Position numbers and translations under genes: made by a program. The notes under the pieces were generated by a model. That model did not search any database and had not been told where the DNA came from. It worked only from the letters and a program-made list of their open reading frames with translations. From IMG/VR virus record IMGVR_UViG_3300027985_000585, positions 1-35,499 of that record: 35,499 bases of DNA, one strand, 5' to 3'. Each line of letters opens with the position of its first letter. Position 1 is the stretch's first letter. This DNA comes from a virus. Of this stretch, positions 6,760-13,578 are shown piece after piece.

Positions 6760-7149
6760 TCAAAATGGCAGATCATCGATGCTGGTATAACCGTCATCGT
6801 CTGCTTCGCGCTGATCATTTCTCTGCTCATCAGCGCGGGTGGCGCCTGAACCGCGGGTGAAGTGAAAACGCTCGACAGCAAGTTCCCAGAGATGCCGCTT
6901 GGTTCCGTCTCCGTGGTCGTAAACGCGCTGGTGAATGCTGCCAGCGACTATGATTTGCTTACCCTTGCCAAAGTGCTGGCCGATTATTTCGGCGGTTTTG
7001 TTGAAGGCAACACAGTTGAAAAAGTCGGTGTGGTCTCGTTTCCAAGGATGATTGACAGCGACAGTAAATTTACATACTGCCTTGCCGTCTGTAGTGTAGC
7101 TGATGTGTGGGTCTTTCGTCAGATTACCCATGATGTTGATGTAGTTCAC
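6760..7149 (-). CDS. ssb: Single-stranded DNA-binding protein
   Basis: 129 residues from GTG 7149, which overlaps the upstream stop (GTGA). The OB-fold start (INIMGNLTKDPHISYT), FNCVAFNKTAEII and GKGKQIIVAGSI match bacterial and phage SSB. A short disordered linker ends in the acidic tail DDLPF, which recruits repair and replication partners. Its place next to the annealing protein fits a replication and recombination cassette. Confidence 0.92.
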   Translation of the reverse strand: MNYINIMGNLTKDPHISYTTDGKAVCKFTVAVNHPWKRDHTDFFNCVAFNKTAEIIGQHFGKGKQIIVAGSIHQRVYDHGDGTKRHLWELAVERFHFTRGSGATRADEQRNDQREADDDGYTSIDDLPF

Positions 7150-7331
7150 GATTTTTGTCTCCCTTCGTGCTGTGAGATAAGACGCTCGACCTCAACAAGA
7201 TCTGAGCGCAGTGCCTGTTCGTAGTCGTTCAACCCTTTGATGTTCTCTCTTGTACGCCTGATCGTAAGCTGAATATCAAGACGCCGCTTCAGGAGGATGT
7301 CGCCGGTGATATCATGGTTGAAGCACCTCAT
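7146..7331 (-). CDS. Small coiled-coil protein, 61 aa
   Basis: ATG 7331 overlaps the stop of the annealing protein gene (ATGA) and its own stop overlaps the ssb start. It is mostly one amphipathic, charged helix (RRTRENIKGLNDYEQALRSD). The location suggests an accessory role in recombination or replication; no family is recognised. Confidence 0.6.
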   Translation of the reverse strand: MRCFNHDITGDILLKRRLDIQLTIRRTRENIKGLNDYEQALRSDLVEVERLISQHEGRQKS

Positions 7332-7933
7332 GACGTCATCGCTTCGTGTTTCTTTGCCATCGCTTCGATCAGCTTCTTTTGGTAAGACTTGCTGACCTTG
7401 GGGAAGATCGTATCATTGATGATGGCCTTGCACCGCGACAAGTCTTCAACATTCTCTACGCCTTCGAGAAGCCGCTTGCCTGATTCGAAAATTTTCAGCT
7501 CTGCCTGAATTTCTTCAGCTTTGTTTGCTGCAGGATTGCCGCGTTTTTCGGGTTCTTGTGTTTCTGCTGGCAGTGTTTTGTTAACAACTGGTGCGTCGAC
7601 TATCCGATCGCCCTCTTCCAGTTCTGGAGCGAATTGTGTTCCATAACCGCACATAGCCAAAGCTCTGCCTATTGCTTTTGTTTCAGCTTTCTCGATGTAG
7701 TCGCCAAAGTCTCTGGCGGTTTCGGAGCCATGGCCGGTGGCTATGACGCGGCCTGTATCGTCTGAAATGATAGCTTTGAACAACGCCGCTTTCGCTTCTA
7801 TGTCGTGCGACAACATACTGGTATTGATGCCCCAGTTTGGCTTGTCTTCTCGGAACCACACAAGGCGATATTTCACCTCAAGGTAATCTTTTCCTTTGAG
7901 TTGCATCAGGTGTTTTTTTGGATCAAAAGCCAT
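7328..7933 (-). CDS. Probable single-strand annealing protein (Rad52-superfamily-like)
   Basis: 201 residues from ATG 7933 with a strong GGAGG. LKGKDYLEVKYRLVWFRED, GRVIATGHGSE and DYIEKAETKAIGRALAMCG are hallmarks of a phage protein group with a Rad52/Sak-like core, in which the IEKAETKAIGRAL helix is highly conserved. The C-terminal ~80 residues are helical and charged. Direct linkage to ssb supports a role in annealing homologous strands during phage recombination. The exact family (Sak, Sak3/DUF1071 or other) is not settled from sequence alone. Confidence 0.65.
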   Translation of the reverse strand: MAFDPKKHLMQLKGKDYLEVKYRLVWFREDKPNWGINTSMLSHDIEAKAALFKAIISDDTGRVIATGHGSETARDFGDYIEKAETKAIGRALAMCGYGTQFAPELEEGDRIVDAPVVNKTLPAETQEPEKRGNPAANKAEEIQAELKIFESGKRLLEGVENVEDLSRCKAIINDTIFPKVSKSYQKKLIEAMAKKHEAMTS

Positions 7934-7941
7934 GTTTCCTC

Positions 7942-8223
7942 CTATCGATAATTCCTAGCGTTGAATTCGTTCAGATCATGTCTCCACTGGCGCTCTGCGT
8001 CCTGCGTCTCCTTCAGACAGCGTTGCCGGTGGTGGTGACTGTCTTTGGGGCATTTGCAATCGGGGCAAATGTTCAGCGGCTCTGCTTCCGCGATCAATTC
8101 GCGACACCGAAGTTTGTGAAGCTCAACCCTTGCGTGGAAGTCGCAGTAACCGTGACTGGTCAAGCCATCGTCAACGCCATCGTCTGTCACAACGATCAGG
8201 CACACGCTGCATATTGTTTTCAT
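7942..8223 (-). CDS. Zinc-binding early protein, 93 aa
   Basis: ATG 8223 after GAGGTGAGCG. The N-terminus CSVC...LTSHGYCDFH resembles the small knuckle found at the end of many signal-transduction and phage proteins (CxxC...SHGxCxxC). CPDCKCPKDSHHH then forms a second Cys/His cluster. The helical tail is basic. The function is unknown. Confidence 0.65.
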   Translation of the reverse strand: MKTICSVCLIVVTDDGVDDGLTSHGYCDFHARVELHKLRCRELIAEAEPLNICPDCKCPKDSHHHRQRCLKETQDAERQWRHDLNEFNARNYR

Positions 8224-8226
8224 CGC

Positions 8227-8613
8227 TCACCTCGTTTTCGTTACATCCAAATCAACGCTTTCAGAATAATAACCGTTTGAAGTTCCAAACCATCTGATCG
8301 TCACTGAACCTTTGATCGTCGAAAATTTATAAAATGTCCAAGTCCAACATTCAGAATGATTTTCGGCCGGAGGAATACTTTCGTCGTTTGAAATAATTTC
8401 TTCTGCCGAAAGGATAGGGTTCCCAATAAGAACATCGAGGTCATTGTCTATGTCTTCAACCCAAACGCCTTCACAACAATTGTAATGATGGTTAAACAGG
8501 AAGGTGTAACCGTCCTTGGTGACAAACTTTATTTCATCATCGTGTTTAGCACCAGACACCGAAACCAATGTCTTGCCTATAAGATCGGCTATTGTCATGT
8601 CGCAAGTTTTCAT
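8227..8613 (-). CDS. DUF7448-like phage protein, first gene of the early operon
   Basis: 128 residues from ATG 8613, preferred over GTG 8616 because of the GGAGGTG spacing. HHYNCCEGVWVEDI, LIGNPILSAEE, WTWTFYKFSTIKGSVTIRW and SNGYYSE are the conserved blocks of a widespread phage family known only as a DUF. As the first gene behind the antitermination-like leader it would be the earliest protein made. No activity is known. Confidence 0.7.
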   Translation of the reverse strand: MKTCDMTIADLIGKTLVSVSGAKHDDEIKFVTKDGYTFLFNHHYNCCEGVWVEDIDNDLDVLIGNPILSAEEIISNDESIPPAENHSECWTWTFYKFSTIKGSVTIRWFGTSNGYYSESVDLDVTKTR

Positions 8614-8634
8614 CACTCACCTCCAAAAAAGTTT

Positions 8635-8663
8635 GGGAGAGAGGGTGTCCAGTCCTCCCTCCC
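8635..8663 (-). terminator. Terminator-like attenuator hairpin in the early leader
   Basis: On the minus strand GGGAGGGAGG (8663-8654) pairs with CCTCTCTCCC (8644-8635) through ten pairs, one of them G-T. AAAC and six T follow (8630-8625), and then the ribosome site of the first early gene. A terminator placed inside the leader only makes sense with regulated read-through, for which the boxA upstream is the candidate signal. Confidence 0.5.
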
Positions 8664-8746
8664 GTGGCAACAAGCATATCAAACAGGTGTCGCCCTTCAC
8701 CCTGGGCGCGAGGTTTGTTTCCAGGCACAATGCCCCTGGAGGCTAC

Positions 8747-8791
8747 AGCGACCTGAAGGAATCGAACCTTCGTGCGCCTATCGCGGTCGCT
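8747..8791 (-). ncRNA. tRNA-like three-way junction in the early leader (T-arm plus acceptor stem)
   Basis: AGCGACC (8791-8785) pairs with GGTCGCT (8753-8747). Inside lies a canonical T-arm, GAAGG-TTCGATT-CCTTC (8771-8755), and a mini-hairpin GCG-ATAGG-CGC (8784-8774). This equals a tRNA whose D and anticodon arms have been replaced by a 3-bp stub. No CCA follows. It could be a structural tRNA mimic, a decayed tRNA, or a relic attachment core matching a tRNA 3' end; no integrase is present to support the last option. Confidence 0.45.
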
Positions 8792-8881
8792 CTTTGCCAC
8801 CATCTCGCGTTTCTGCGATCCATCCCACAATATCATGGCCTCGCGTTTTGTACTGGCTCGGTGTGGGTGGTGGCTGTTTAG

Positions 8882-8894
8882 TTGTCAAAGAGCT
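8882..8894 (-). promoter_or_regulatory. boxA-like antitermination element
   Basis: The minus strand reads AGCTCTTTGACAA, followed by CTAAACA. It closely matches bacterial rRNA leader boxA (GCTCTTTAACA in E. coli) and the Gram-positive form (TTCTTTGAAAACTA). In rrn operons and lambda this RNA site loads NusB/NusE to make RNA polymerase ignore terminators. Here it lies ~130 nt into the early transcript and upstream of a terminator-like hairpin. Identification is by sequence match and context. Confidence 0.6.
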
Positions 8895-8934
8895 GTGCCC
8901 TGCTTCATCAGTGCGGGTCGGGCAGTTCCCGCAG

Positions 8935-8950
8935 ACGGCCCGGAGGCCGT
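8935..8950 (-). promoter_or_regulatory. UNCG-capped hairpin upstream of boxA (boxB-like position)
   Basis: ACGGCC-TCCG-GGCCGT forms six perfect pairs closed by a C(UCCG)G tetraloop of the extra-stable UNCG class. It lies about 40 nt before boxA in the transcript, the order hairpin-then-boxA found in rRNA leaders. Confidence 0.55.
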
Positions 8951-9019
8951 TTCGGCTATGCAGTAAGTTTTTGTATTTCTGCGCTCCCTTGTTCGTTCGT
9001 TTCCTTGACCTTCACTTAA

Positions 9020-9048
9020 AGTATACATCCTTCTCCAACAATGTGCAA
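9020..9048 (-). promoter_or_regulatory. Early promoter candidate
   Basis: TATACT (9020-9025) is a five-of-six -10 match. It lies 17 bp from TTGCAC (9043-9048), on the minus strand, directed at the early operon, in the only large gene-free stretch. A 400-base leader would precede the first gene. The -35 is weak (TTG only) and overlaps a palindrome, which suggests regulated activity. Confidence 0.55.
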
Positions 9049-9061
9049 GATAATTATCTTG
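9046..9061. promoter_or_regulatory. Perfect 16-bp palindrome (operator candidate) over the early -35
   Basis: CAAGATAATTATCTTG is a perfect inverted repeat with no spacer. It shares its last bases with the -35 box of the early promoter, where a bound dimer would block or assist RNA polymerase. The phage ribbon-helix-helix protein (6592-6750) or a host regulator could be the ligand. Confidence 0.55.
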
Positions 9062-9099
9062 TATTTTCAATATTTTTCGACAAACTTTCAAAAGTATAG

Positions 9100-9130
9100 A
9101 AAAAGGCAGGGGTTTTCACACCCCTGCCTT
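9100..9130 (-). terminator. Strong intrinsic terminator of the late operon
   Basis: AAGGCAGGGG (9130-9121) pairs perfectly with CCCCTGCCTT (9112-9103) around an 8-base loop, and the transcript continues in T (9104-9100). It lies 60 bases past the stop of the last lysis gene. The symmetric stem may also slow plus-strand transcription. Confidence 0.85.
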
Positions 9131-9191
9131 GCTTAAAATTTCCATGTTGTCGCGATGCCTACGCCCCAATCATCGGGCTTGCGAAACGCCT

Positions 9192-9800
9192 CTACTGCTG
9201 TGCCACCTCGCTCCCATCTGAGCTTGAAGCCGCCGACTGTGGGTCTACATACGAAACTGTCACCGTCGGCGCCGACTGAGGGAGCGGGATAGACACACCC
9301 TGGATCAGCTTGTAAGCCTTGGCTTTCGCTACGACAGACTCAATGAGCGCTGGAAGCATAGCCCTGAGCATAGGCTGGACAAACGACGGCATAGTCTCAA
9401 TGAGCTGCTCTGCCGACTTCTTCACGGCCTCATAAGCAGATTCGCCTATTGCTTTGGCAATTGCCTTGCGTTCTGCTTCATCGACAACGCCATCGGCTAT
9501 TGCTTTCTGGATCTCTGGCTTGACCTTAGTTTCTGCCTGATTCTGAACCTCAGCCATAACATGGGTCGCCAGCGTGTTGTAACTCTCGTTTTTGATTTTC
9601 GAGAGCAGAAATTGACTGATCAGCGGCCACCACCACCGAGTGGTAAAGGTAGCAAGACCCAGGACAGTCGAAACAACCACATCGAAGACGCGGGTCGTCA
9701 TAGGAACAGACTCTGCTCCACTTTCTGCCGCCAGGGCAATGCCTCCGAACAAAACGAACATGATGACGAACATAAACAGATTCTTTTTGTGCCAAACCAT
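9192..9800 (-). CDS. Putative holin-like membrane protein, last late gene
   Basis: 202 residues from ATG 9800 behind AAGGGG. A hydrophobic segment at residues ~8-26 ending in ALAAES looks like a signal-anchor or cleavable signal. A second hydrophobic segment spans ~37-62 and includes RWWWPLI. A long helical, charged cytoplasmic or periplasmic part and a Ser/Pro-rich tail follow. Position next to the amidase, two hydrophobic segments and size suggest a pore-forming holin; sequence similarity to a named holin family is not clear. Confidence 0.55.
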   Translation of the reverse strand: MVWHKKNLFMFVIMFVLFGGIALAAESGAESVPMTTRVFDVVVSTVLGLATFTTRWWWPLISQFLLSKIKNESYNTLATHVMAEVQNQAETKVKPEIQKAIADGVVDEAERKAIAKAIGESAYEAVKKSAEQLIETMPSFVQPMLRAMLPALIESVVAKAKAYKLIQGVSIPLPQSAPTVTVSYVDPQSAASSSDGSEVAQQ

Positions 9801-9802
9801 GA

Positions 9803-10372
9803 TTATAATCCCCTTTCTTCTATTTCCATTATCGCGCGCACAATGGCCCCTGCGAAGCGCTGAGGCTGTCTCAGGAGCATCATGCAGTCTGGTTTGAGTG
9901 TATCCATGAAAGCGTTCTCAATGAGTACGGCCGGGCCCTTGGTATGCTTCAGAACATAGTAAGCCTTGGCCTTGATTCCGCGCTGCTTCAGTTCCGGAAG
10001 TTCTGATGCCGCATACTTCGCCATGGTTGTGGCCAGAGCGCGGCCCTTCGCCGACCCAGGGCAGTGGTAGACTTCGTATCCGGTGCCGCCTCCTGCGTTG
10101 CAGTGAATCGAAACAAACACTGAGTTGTCAATCTCGTTTGAAATGGCCACACGCTTTTTCAGCGGCATGTCCTCTGGACCCGTTACCGTGATCACACATG
10201 ATATATTGTTTGCGCTCAACGCCCTCGCCACGATGCCGGCAACAACCCTGTTGACCACGCCTTCGTAGATTGAGGGGCCGCCCGGGTAATGATACTGTTT
10301 GCCTTTGGTCTGGTAGACGCCATCGACCATACCTCCGTGGCCAGGATCGAGAACCCAGATATATCTGCTCAC
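9803..10372 (-). CDS. Endolysin, N-acetylmuramoyl-L-alanine amidase (Amidase_3)
   Basis: 189 residues from GTG 10372, which overlaps the upstream stop (GTGA) and follows GGAGG; frames further upstream overlap the zinc-ribbon gene. The zinc ligands and catalytic residue of Amidase_3 are all present: H12 in VLDPGHGG, E37, H90 in VSIHCNAG and E152 in VLIENAF. It cuts the amide bond between muramic acid and the stem peptide. It has no signal peptide and no wall-binding domain, so export should depend on the holin, and the simple build fits a Gram-negative target. Confidence 0.92.
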   Translation of the reverse strand: MSRYIWVLDPGHGGMVDGVYQTKGKQYHYPGGPSIYEGVVNRVVAGIVARALSANNISCVITVTGPEDMPLKKRVAISNEIDNSVFVSIHCNAGGGTGYEVYHCPGSAKGRALATTMAKYAASELPELKQRGIKAKAYYVLKHTKGPAVLIENAFMDTLKPDCMMLLRQPQRFAGAIVRAIMEIEERGL

Positions 10373-10503
10373 TTTTTTCTCGCCTCCATTCCGTGACACA
10401 AGGGACAAAAATAGACACCGCTCAGGGTGTCCTCTGCCATATCTGTTCCACAATGCACACATATCAGGCCACAGCGCATAAACTTCAGCATCCGCTCAAT
10501 CAT
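10369..10503 (-). CDS. Tiny zinc ribbon in the lysis cassette, 44 aa
   Basis: ATG 10503 behind GGGAGG encodes 44 residues with CGLICVHCG and YFCPLCHG knuckles, a four-Cys ribbon. It overlaps the amidase start (GTGA) at its end and nearly abuts the 31-aa ribbon before it. The role is unknown; clean coupling argues it is real. Confidence 0.6.
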   Translation of the reverse strand: MIERMLKFMRCGLICVHCGTDMAEDTLSGVYFCPLCHGMEARKK

Positions 10504-10591
10504 GTTGCCTCCCACAGTTGTCGCAGATCCATTTTCCGGTTGTCCAATCGATAGTCACAGCGCCGCCACATTCGGCACAGCATCTATACAT
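10496..10591 (-). CDS. Tiny zinc ribbon in the lysis cassette, 31 aa
   Basis: ATG 10591 overlaps the end of the TM coiled-coil gene and follows its GGAG site. The 31 residues hold CCAECGG and WICDNCG, two CxxC knuckles separated by a beta hairpin, a minimal zinc ribbon. Together with the 44-aa protein it forms a pair of consecutive mini-ribbons. Confidence 0.55.
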   Translation of the reverse strand: MYRCCAECGGAVTIDWTTGKWICDNCGRQHD

Positions 10592-10970
10592 CATCATCGT
10601 CGATATCGTCTCCTTTCCGCTTCCTGGTCAGGCGTATAATTTGTCTCATAGATTCACGATTCTCTTTCAGAGCGGCTTCGTGAATTTCGCGCTGTTCCTT
10701 TAGGTTCCGAAGCTGTTCTTCTGACAATTTATCGATCTTGTCGTGGAGTTGGCTGAACCTCAAAGAGTTCTTTTCGTCGTCACTTTGGTGGCGCCTCTGA
10801 CAATGATTCGTAGTCTGATACCGATCATCAAGATTTTTGTGAAGGTTGAAACGAAAATCAAGATAATCCTTGACCATGAAGCCGACAGCCGCTGTTATGG
10901 CTGTCGAGTATACCCCGAACGCTATGTTGAGATAAAATTGTATATTTGAAGCCGCAGAAGGATCTGACAT
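10584..10970 (-). CDS. Membrane-anchored coiled-coil protein of the lysis region, 128 aa
   Basis: One transmembrane segment at residues ~10-33 (IQFYLNIAFGVYSTAITAAV) is followed by a long charged coiled coil (~55-115) and an acidic DDIDDDDV tail. One N-terminal TM plus a coiled coil is the layout of inner-membrane spanins and of XhlA-type lysis helpers. No lipoprotein outer spanin is seen nearby, so I leave it as a lysis accessory candidate. Confidence 0.6.
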   Translation of the reverse strand: MSDPSAASNIQFYLNIAFGVYSTAITAAVGFMVKDYLDFRFNLHKNLDDRYQTTNHCQRRHQSDDEKNSLRFSQLHDKIDKLSEEQLRNLKEQREIHEAALKENRESMRQIIRLTRKRKGDDIDDDDV

Positions 10971-10996
10971 TATTTGACCGCCTGTGATTTGTTTCG

Positions 10997-11027
10997 AAAA
11001 AACGATAGGTCGGGCCGAAGCCCGACC
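10997..11027 (-). terminator. Terminator-like hairpin between the fibre and lysis genes
   Basis: GGTCGGGC-TTCG-GCCCGACC is a perfect 8-bp stem with a UUCG loop, starting 3 bases after the 75-aa gene. Six T follow after a five-base gap (TATCG). The gap weakens termination, so it probably lowers rather than blocks transcription into the lysis genes. Confidence 0.55.
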
Positions 11028-11029
11028 AT

Positions 11030-11257
11030 TTACAAAGCTTCCATATCGGCCTGGAGTTCTTTCAATGCAGCCAGATCTGTTTCGAGAGCGGCAATACTTG
11101 CATCTATGTTGGCCGGTACTATTGTGATCACTTCATCTACGAGACGGTTGCCGGTACTAGAATCGTAACGTTTGCAACACGCAACGATGTTCTCACCGAG
11201 TTTCTGTATTGTTACCGATCCGTTTGCTTTCAAAATAGGATATTTGCGCATTTCCAT
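11030..11257 (-). CDS. Small tail-region protein with C-terminal coiled coil, 75 aa
   Basis: ATG 11257 after AAAGGAGG. A short beta part (YPILKANGSVTIQKL) is followed by a helical, heptad-like C-terminus (IAALETDLAALKELQADM). It follows the fibre gene, so it could be a fibre chaperone or trimerisation partner; not recognised. Confidence 0.55.
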   Translation of the reverse strand: MEMRKYPILKANGSVTIQKLGENIVACCKRYDSSTGNRLVDEVITIVPANIDASIAALETDLAALKELQADMEAL

Positions 11258-11316
11258 CTTAAAAATCCTCCTTTTAATACTTAAATTATACATTTTGTAT
11301 CGATAAAACGCACTAA

Positions 11317-12132
11317 TTATGCAGAAATTGTGCCTTTTGTAGTCCAAACGGACGATTCAAGACGCTGCGCAACCAGATCGTTTCCTTCGCGAATCCAGCG
11401 CCAATCTCCTTCTTGAGCGCCCGAGCCAAAAATTCTCGCAGCTGCAGCCGGAACATAAGTATTCGATCCAGAAGCGAATTCGCCTCCGGTCGTCACATCA
11501 CCTCCAGATGGATTGAGGTTAAGTGCTGCGATGCCTGATCCGGACTGGATAGCCTGTACATTGCTTGCTACGTTCCCGGAAGCGCCTGAAGCATAGAATT
11601 GTAGCGAGCTTCCGACTGATCCTGTCACGAAATCATAATTTTCAAACTGAGCCCATGCCGCCGATCCCGACGCATTTTTCGTGTTGAGGCCGTAAGTTGT
11701 TCCGGCGCCACCAAATGATGCTTTCCCGAGCGAACTTATCGCATCGCAAAAAGCAAAATTTTTGGTACCTGTGGGAACATAAGCTATGCACGCCGTAGTG
11801 CTGTCAAGCATAGCCCAATCTGCAAATGATCCCGCAGACGCTCCGAGCTGAAAGTATGTTCCCCAATACGCGTTAGGTTCAATGCCGAGTTTAGATCCTA
11901 TCGTTATGCCACCTGATGTGATGATCAAATTGCCGCTCGATATTGTTAGTGCCCCGCTTGTTGCGAGTGTTCCGGTTATTGAAGCAGCCCCGGCTCCCGC
12001 CTTGCCGTAAAGTGCTTGTATCTCGTTGATGGCAAGACCGTTCGGATCTAGATTAGCCTCGTTCAGTGGAGTTCCTGGAGAAGCCGGGGAAACATAATCG
12101 GTGAAATCCTTGCCTGTGTAGGTATATGCCAT
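11317..12132 (-). CDS. Putative tail fibre protein, 271 aa
   Basis: ATG 12132. After a short helical N-terminus the protein is rich in Gly/Ser/Thr/Ala with beta-strand repeats (ITGTLATSGALTISSGNLIITSGG), the usual look of trimeric fibre shafts and receptor-binding parts. The C-terminus DWRWIREGNDLVAQRLE may be a terminal domain. Host recognition is inferred from composition and place after the hub and spike genes. Confidence 0.6.
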   Translation of the reverse strand: MAYTYTGKDFTDYVSPASPGTPLNEANLDPNGLAINEIQALYGKAGAGAASITGTLATSGALTISSGNLIITSGGITIGSKLGIEPNAYWGTYFQLGASAGSFADWAMLDSTTACIAYVPTGTKNFAFCDAISSLGKASFGGAGTTYGLNTKNASGSAAWAQFENYDFVTGSVGSSLQFYASGASGNVASNVQAIQSGSGIAALNLNPSGGDVTTGGEFASGSNTYVPAAAARIFGSGAQEGDWRWIREGNDLVAQRLESSVWTTKGTISA

Positions 12133-12141
12133 GTCGCCTCC

Positions 12142-13578
12142 TTATGACGCCGTCGCGCTGAGTATGGTGTCGCGCTCAATAACATTGCCTGCCGTGTCCT
12201 CGACGTTGTTCAGAACAGCCCTCACGCTGTCGCCGCTATCAAAGCTTCCAGCCGGAAGAGTGTAGGTGACGATGGCACCACTGACTGATGCTGATGTTGG
12301 TGTTATGACCTTCGCTGGGATTGCCGCAAAAGCGCCCACGCCAACCATGGAACCGCGTGGCACACCGACAGCGCGCTCTCCTGGGGAGTCATCGCCGTCA
12401 AGCTGTGTGAAGGCTCGGCCGGCATTGATGGATCCGCCACTGATGTAGCCGTAGCCCTGGGAGTCTGCGAGGGAAAGCCCGGTCAGGCCGGAGGCGTTGG
12501 TGGTATCGTTGATGATTTGAATGCCGTATGTTGACGAAGGAATATCAAGCGGATTCCCTGCAAGCTGAGAAAAAGCGCAGTTGTATGTTGGATATGAATA
12601 TGTGTAATAATTGACACCATAAAAAGCCCACGGCTTTCCAGAAAAATTGCAATACGAAAAAACAGCTTCCATTTGTTTTGTAGGATCTGCTGACGAGATT
12701 GGGGCAAAAAGATAAGCTGTTGATGTTGACAATCCAGTTATATTACAATTTATAACATTCCACCCTGTTTCCTCTGCATTTTCTGCAGGTATGTGAGCCT
12801 GCTGCAATGACCAGTTACAATTTTCGAGAGTGAACAAATACGCTGAATTATTGATTGCAAGACCGCCATAATAGTAGCGCGTGAAAGCTCCTATAACTCT
12901 CCTGAAATTGCCCTTCCATATTACATTCTTGAACTTACCACCGAGATACTGGCTGTTCGTTTCGTTGAAAACAATGTCTCCAAAAAATGACAACCTTTCC
13001 AACTGCAAGACCAACGGATCAGCAGCGGTGCAACTCAGCGAAGCGTCGCCGACTGTGATATCGCCAGTGATGACTGTCGAGGCATCGTAACCCTCAAACT
13101 TGACGATGCCAGTCGATAGCGGCTGATCCAGCGCGGTGATATCCTGCGTCATGTTCACGTTGTGCGGGAGATACACGGTTTCCCCAGCGGCATGATAGTT
13201 GCCGAATGTCGTGCTGAGACTGCTTTCTTTTGTGAAGTGGCCACGGATGCCATCGCCAGACACCACGGCGCCGGTAGCAGCTGAGTCAATGTCTGTGAGG
13301 GCCCCTGCGCTCATTACGAGCACCGCAACCTGCTTCTCAGCGTTCGACCACGCTTCGACTGTGATGGCAAATGTTGAATCGACGAGGATTCGCACATATT
13401 TGGAATCGGCGGTTGTGACGAACGAGGCTCCGCTTGTGAGTGTGGCAGTTACCGATCCGTTGTAAAGGCTGATACCGGTAAAGGTGGCTCCTGCGCTGAT
13501 GTCTATGACGCCGTTAAAGAGAATGTCTAGGTAATTGCCGTCCTCGGAGTAAAAAGCTCTGACTGCTGTCGTGGTCAT
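12142..13578 (-). CDS. Putative tail spike or fibre with beta-helix-like body, 478 aa
   Basis: ATG 13578 overlaps the hub stop (ATGA) and follows GGGAGG. Regular short hydrophobic strands with Asn, Gly and aromatic turns across residues ~120-380 (for example VINCNITGL, FSYCNFSG, TYNCAFSQL) suggest a right-handed beta-helix as in pectate-lyase-like spikes. A C-terminal Ig-like segment (YTLPAGSFDSGDSVRAV) follows. No catalytic motif is visible. Confidence 0.6.
   Translation of the reverse strand: MTTTAVRAFYSEDGNYLDILFNGVIDISAGATFTGISLYNGSVTATLTSGASFVTTADSKYVRILVDSTFAITVEAWSNAEKQVAVLVMSAGALTDIDSAATGAVVSGDGIRGHFTKESSLSTTFGNYHAAGETVYLPHNVNMTQDITALDQPLSTGIVKFEGYDASTVITGDITVGDASLSCTAADPLVLQLERLSFFGDIVFNETNSQYLGGKFKNVIWKGNFRRVIGAFTRYYYGGLAINNSAYLFTLENCNWSLQQAHIPAENAEETGWNVINCNITGLSTSTAYLFAPISSADPTKQMEAVFSYCNFSGKPWAFYGVNYYTYSYPTYNCAFSQLAGNPLDIPSSTYGIQIINDTTNASGLTGLSLADSQGYGYISGGSINAGRAFTQLDGDDSPGERAVGVPRGSMVGVGAFAAIPAKVITPTSASVSGAIVTYTLPAGSFDSGDSVRAVLNNVEDTAGNVIERDTILSATAS

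Larger units (their letters stand above)
8614..9191. other. Gene-free control region between the late and early operons
   Basis: No convincing gene lies in these ~580 bases; frames on either strand lack ribosome sites and resemble no protein. The region holds, in transcription order on the minus strand, the late terminator (9130-9100), palindrome, early promoter, UNCG hairpin, boxA, tRNA-like element, a CCAGG/CCTGG hairpin near 8720-8740 and the terminator-like hairpin at 8635-8663. Confidence 0.7.

Noticed and set aside
8747-8791. Normal tRNA gene
   Set aside because: No D-arm or anticodon arm can be folded; the acceptor arms are only 31 nt apart, so it is listed as tRNA-like only.
8885-9091. 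68-codon minus-strand frame in the early leader
   Set aside because: It starts upstream of the -10 region and runs through boxA with no ribosome site; Arg/Thr-rich sequence unlike its neighbours.
8485-9099. 204-codon plus-strand frame across the early control region
   Set aside because: It crosses the early leader, boxA and tRNA-like element in the opposite sense, lacks a ribosome site and has no protein-like pattern.
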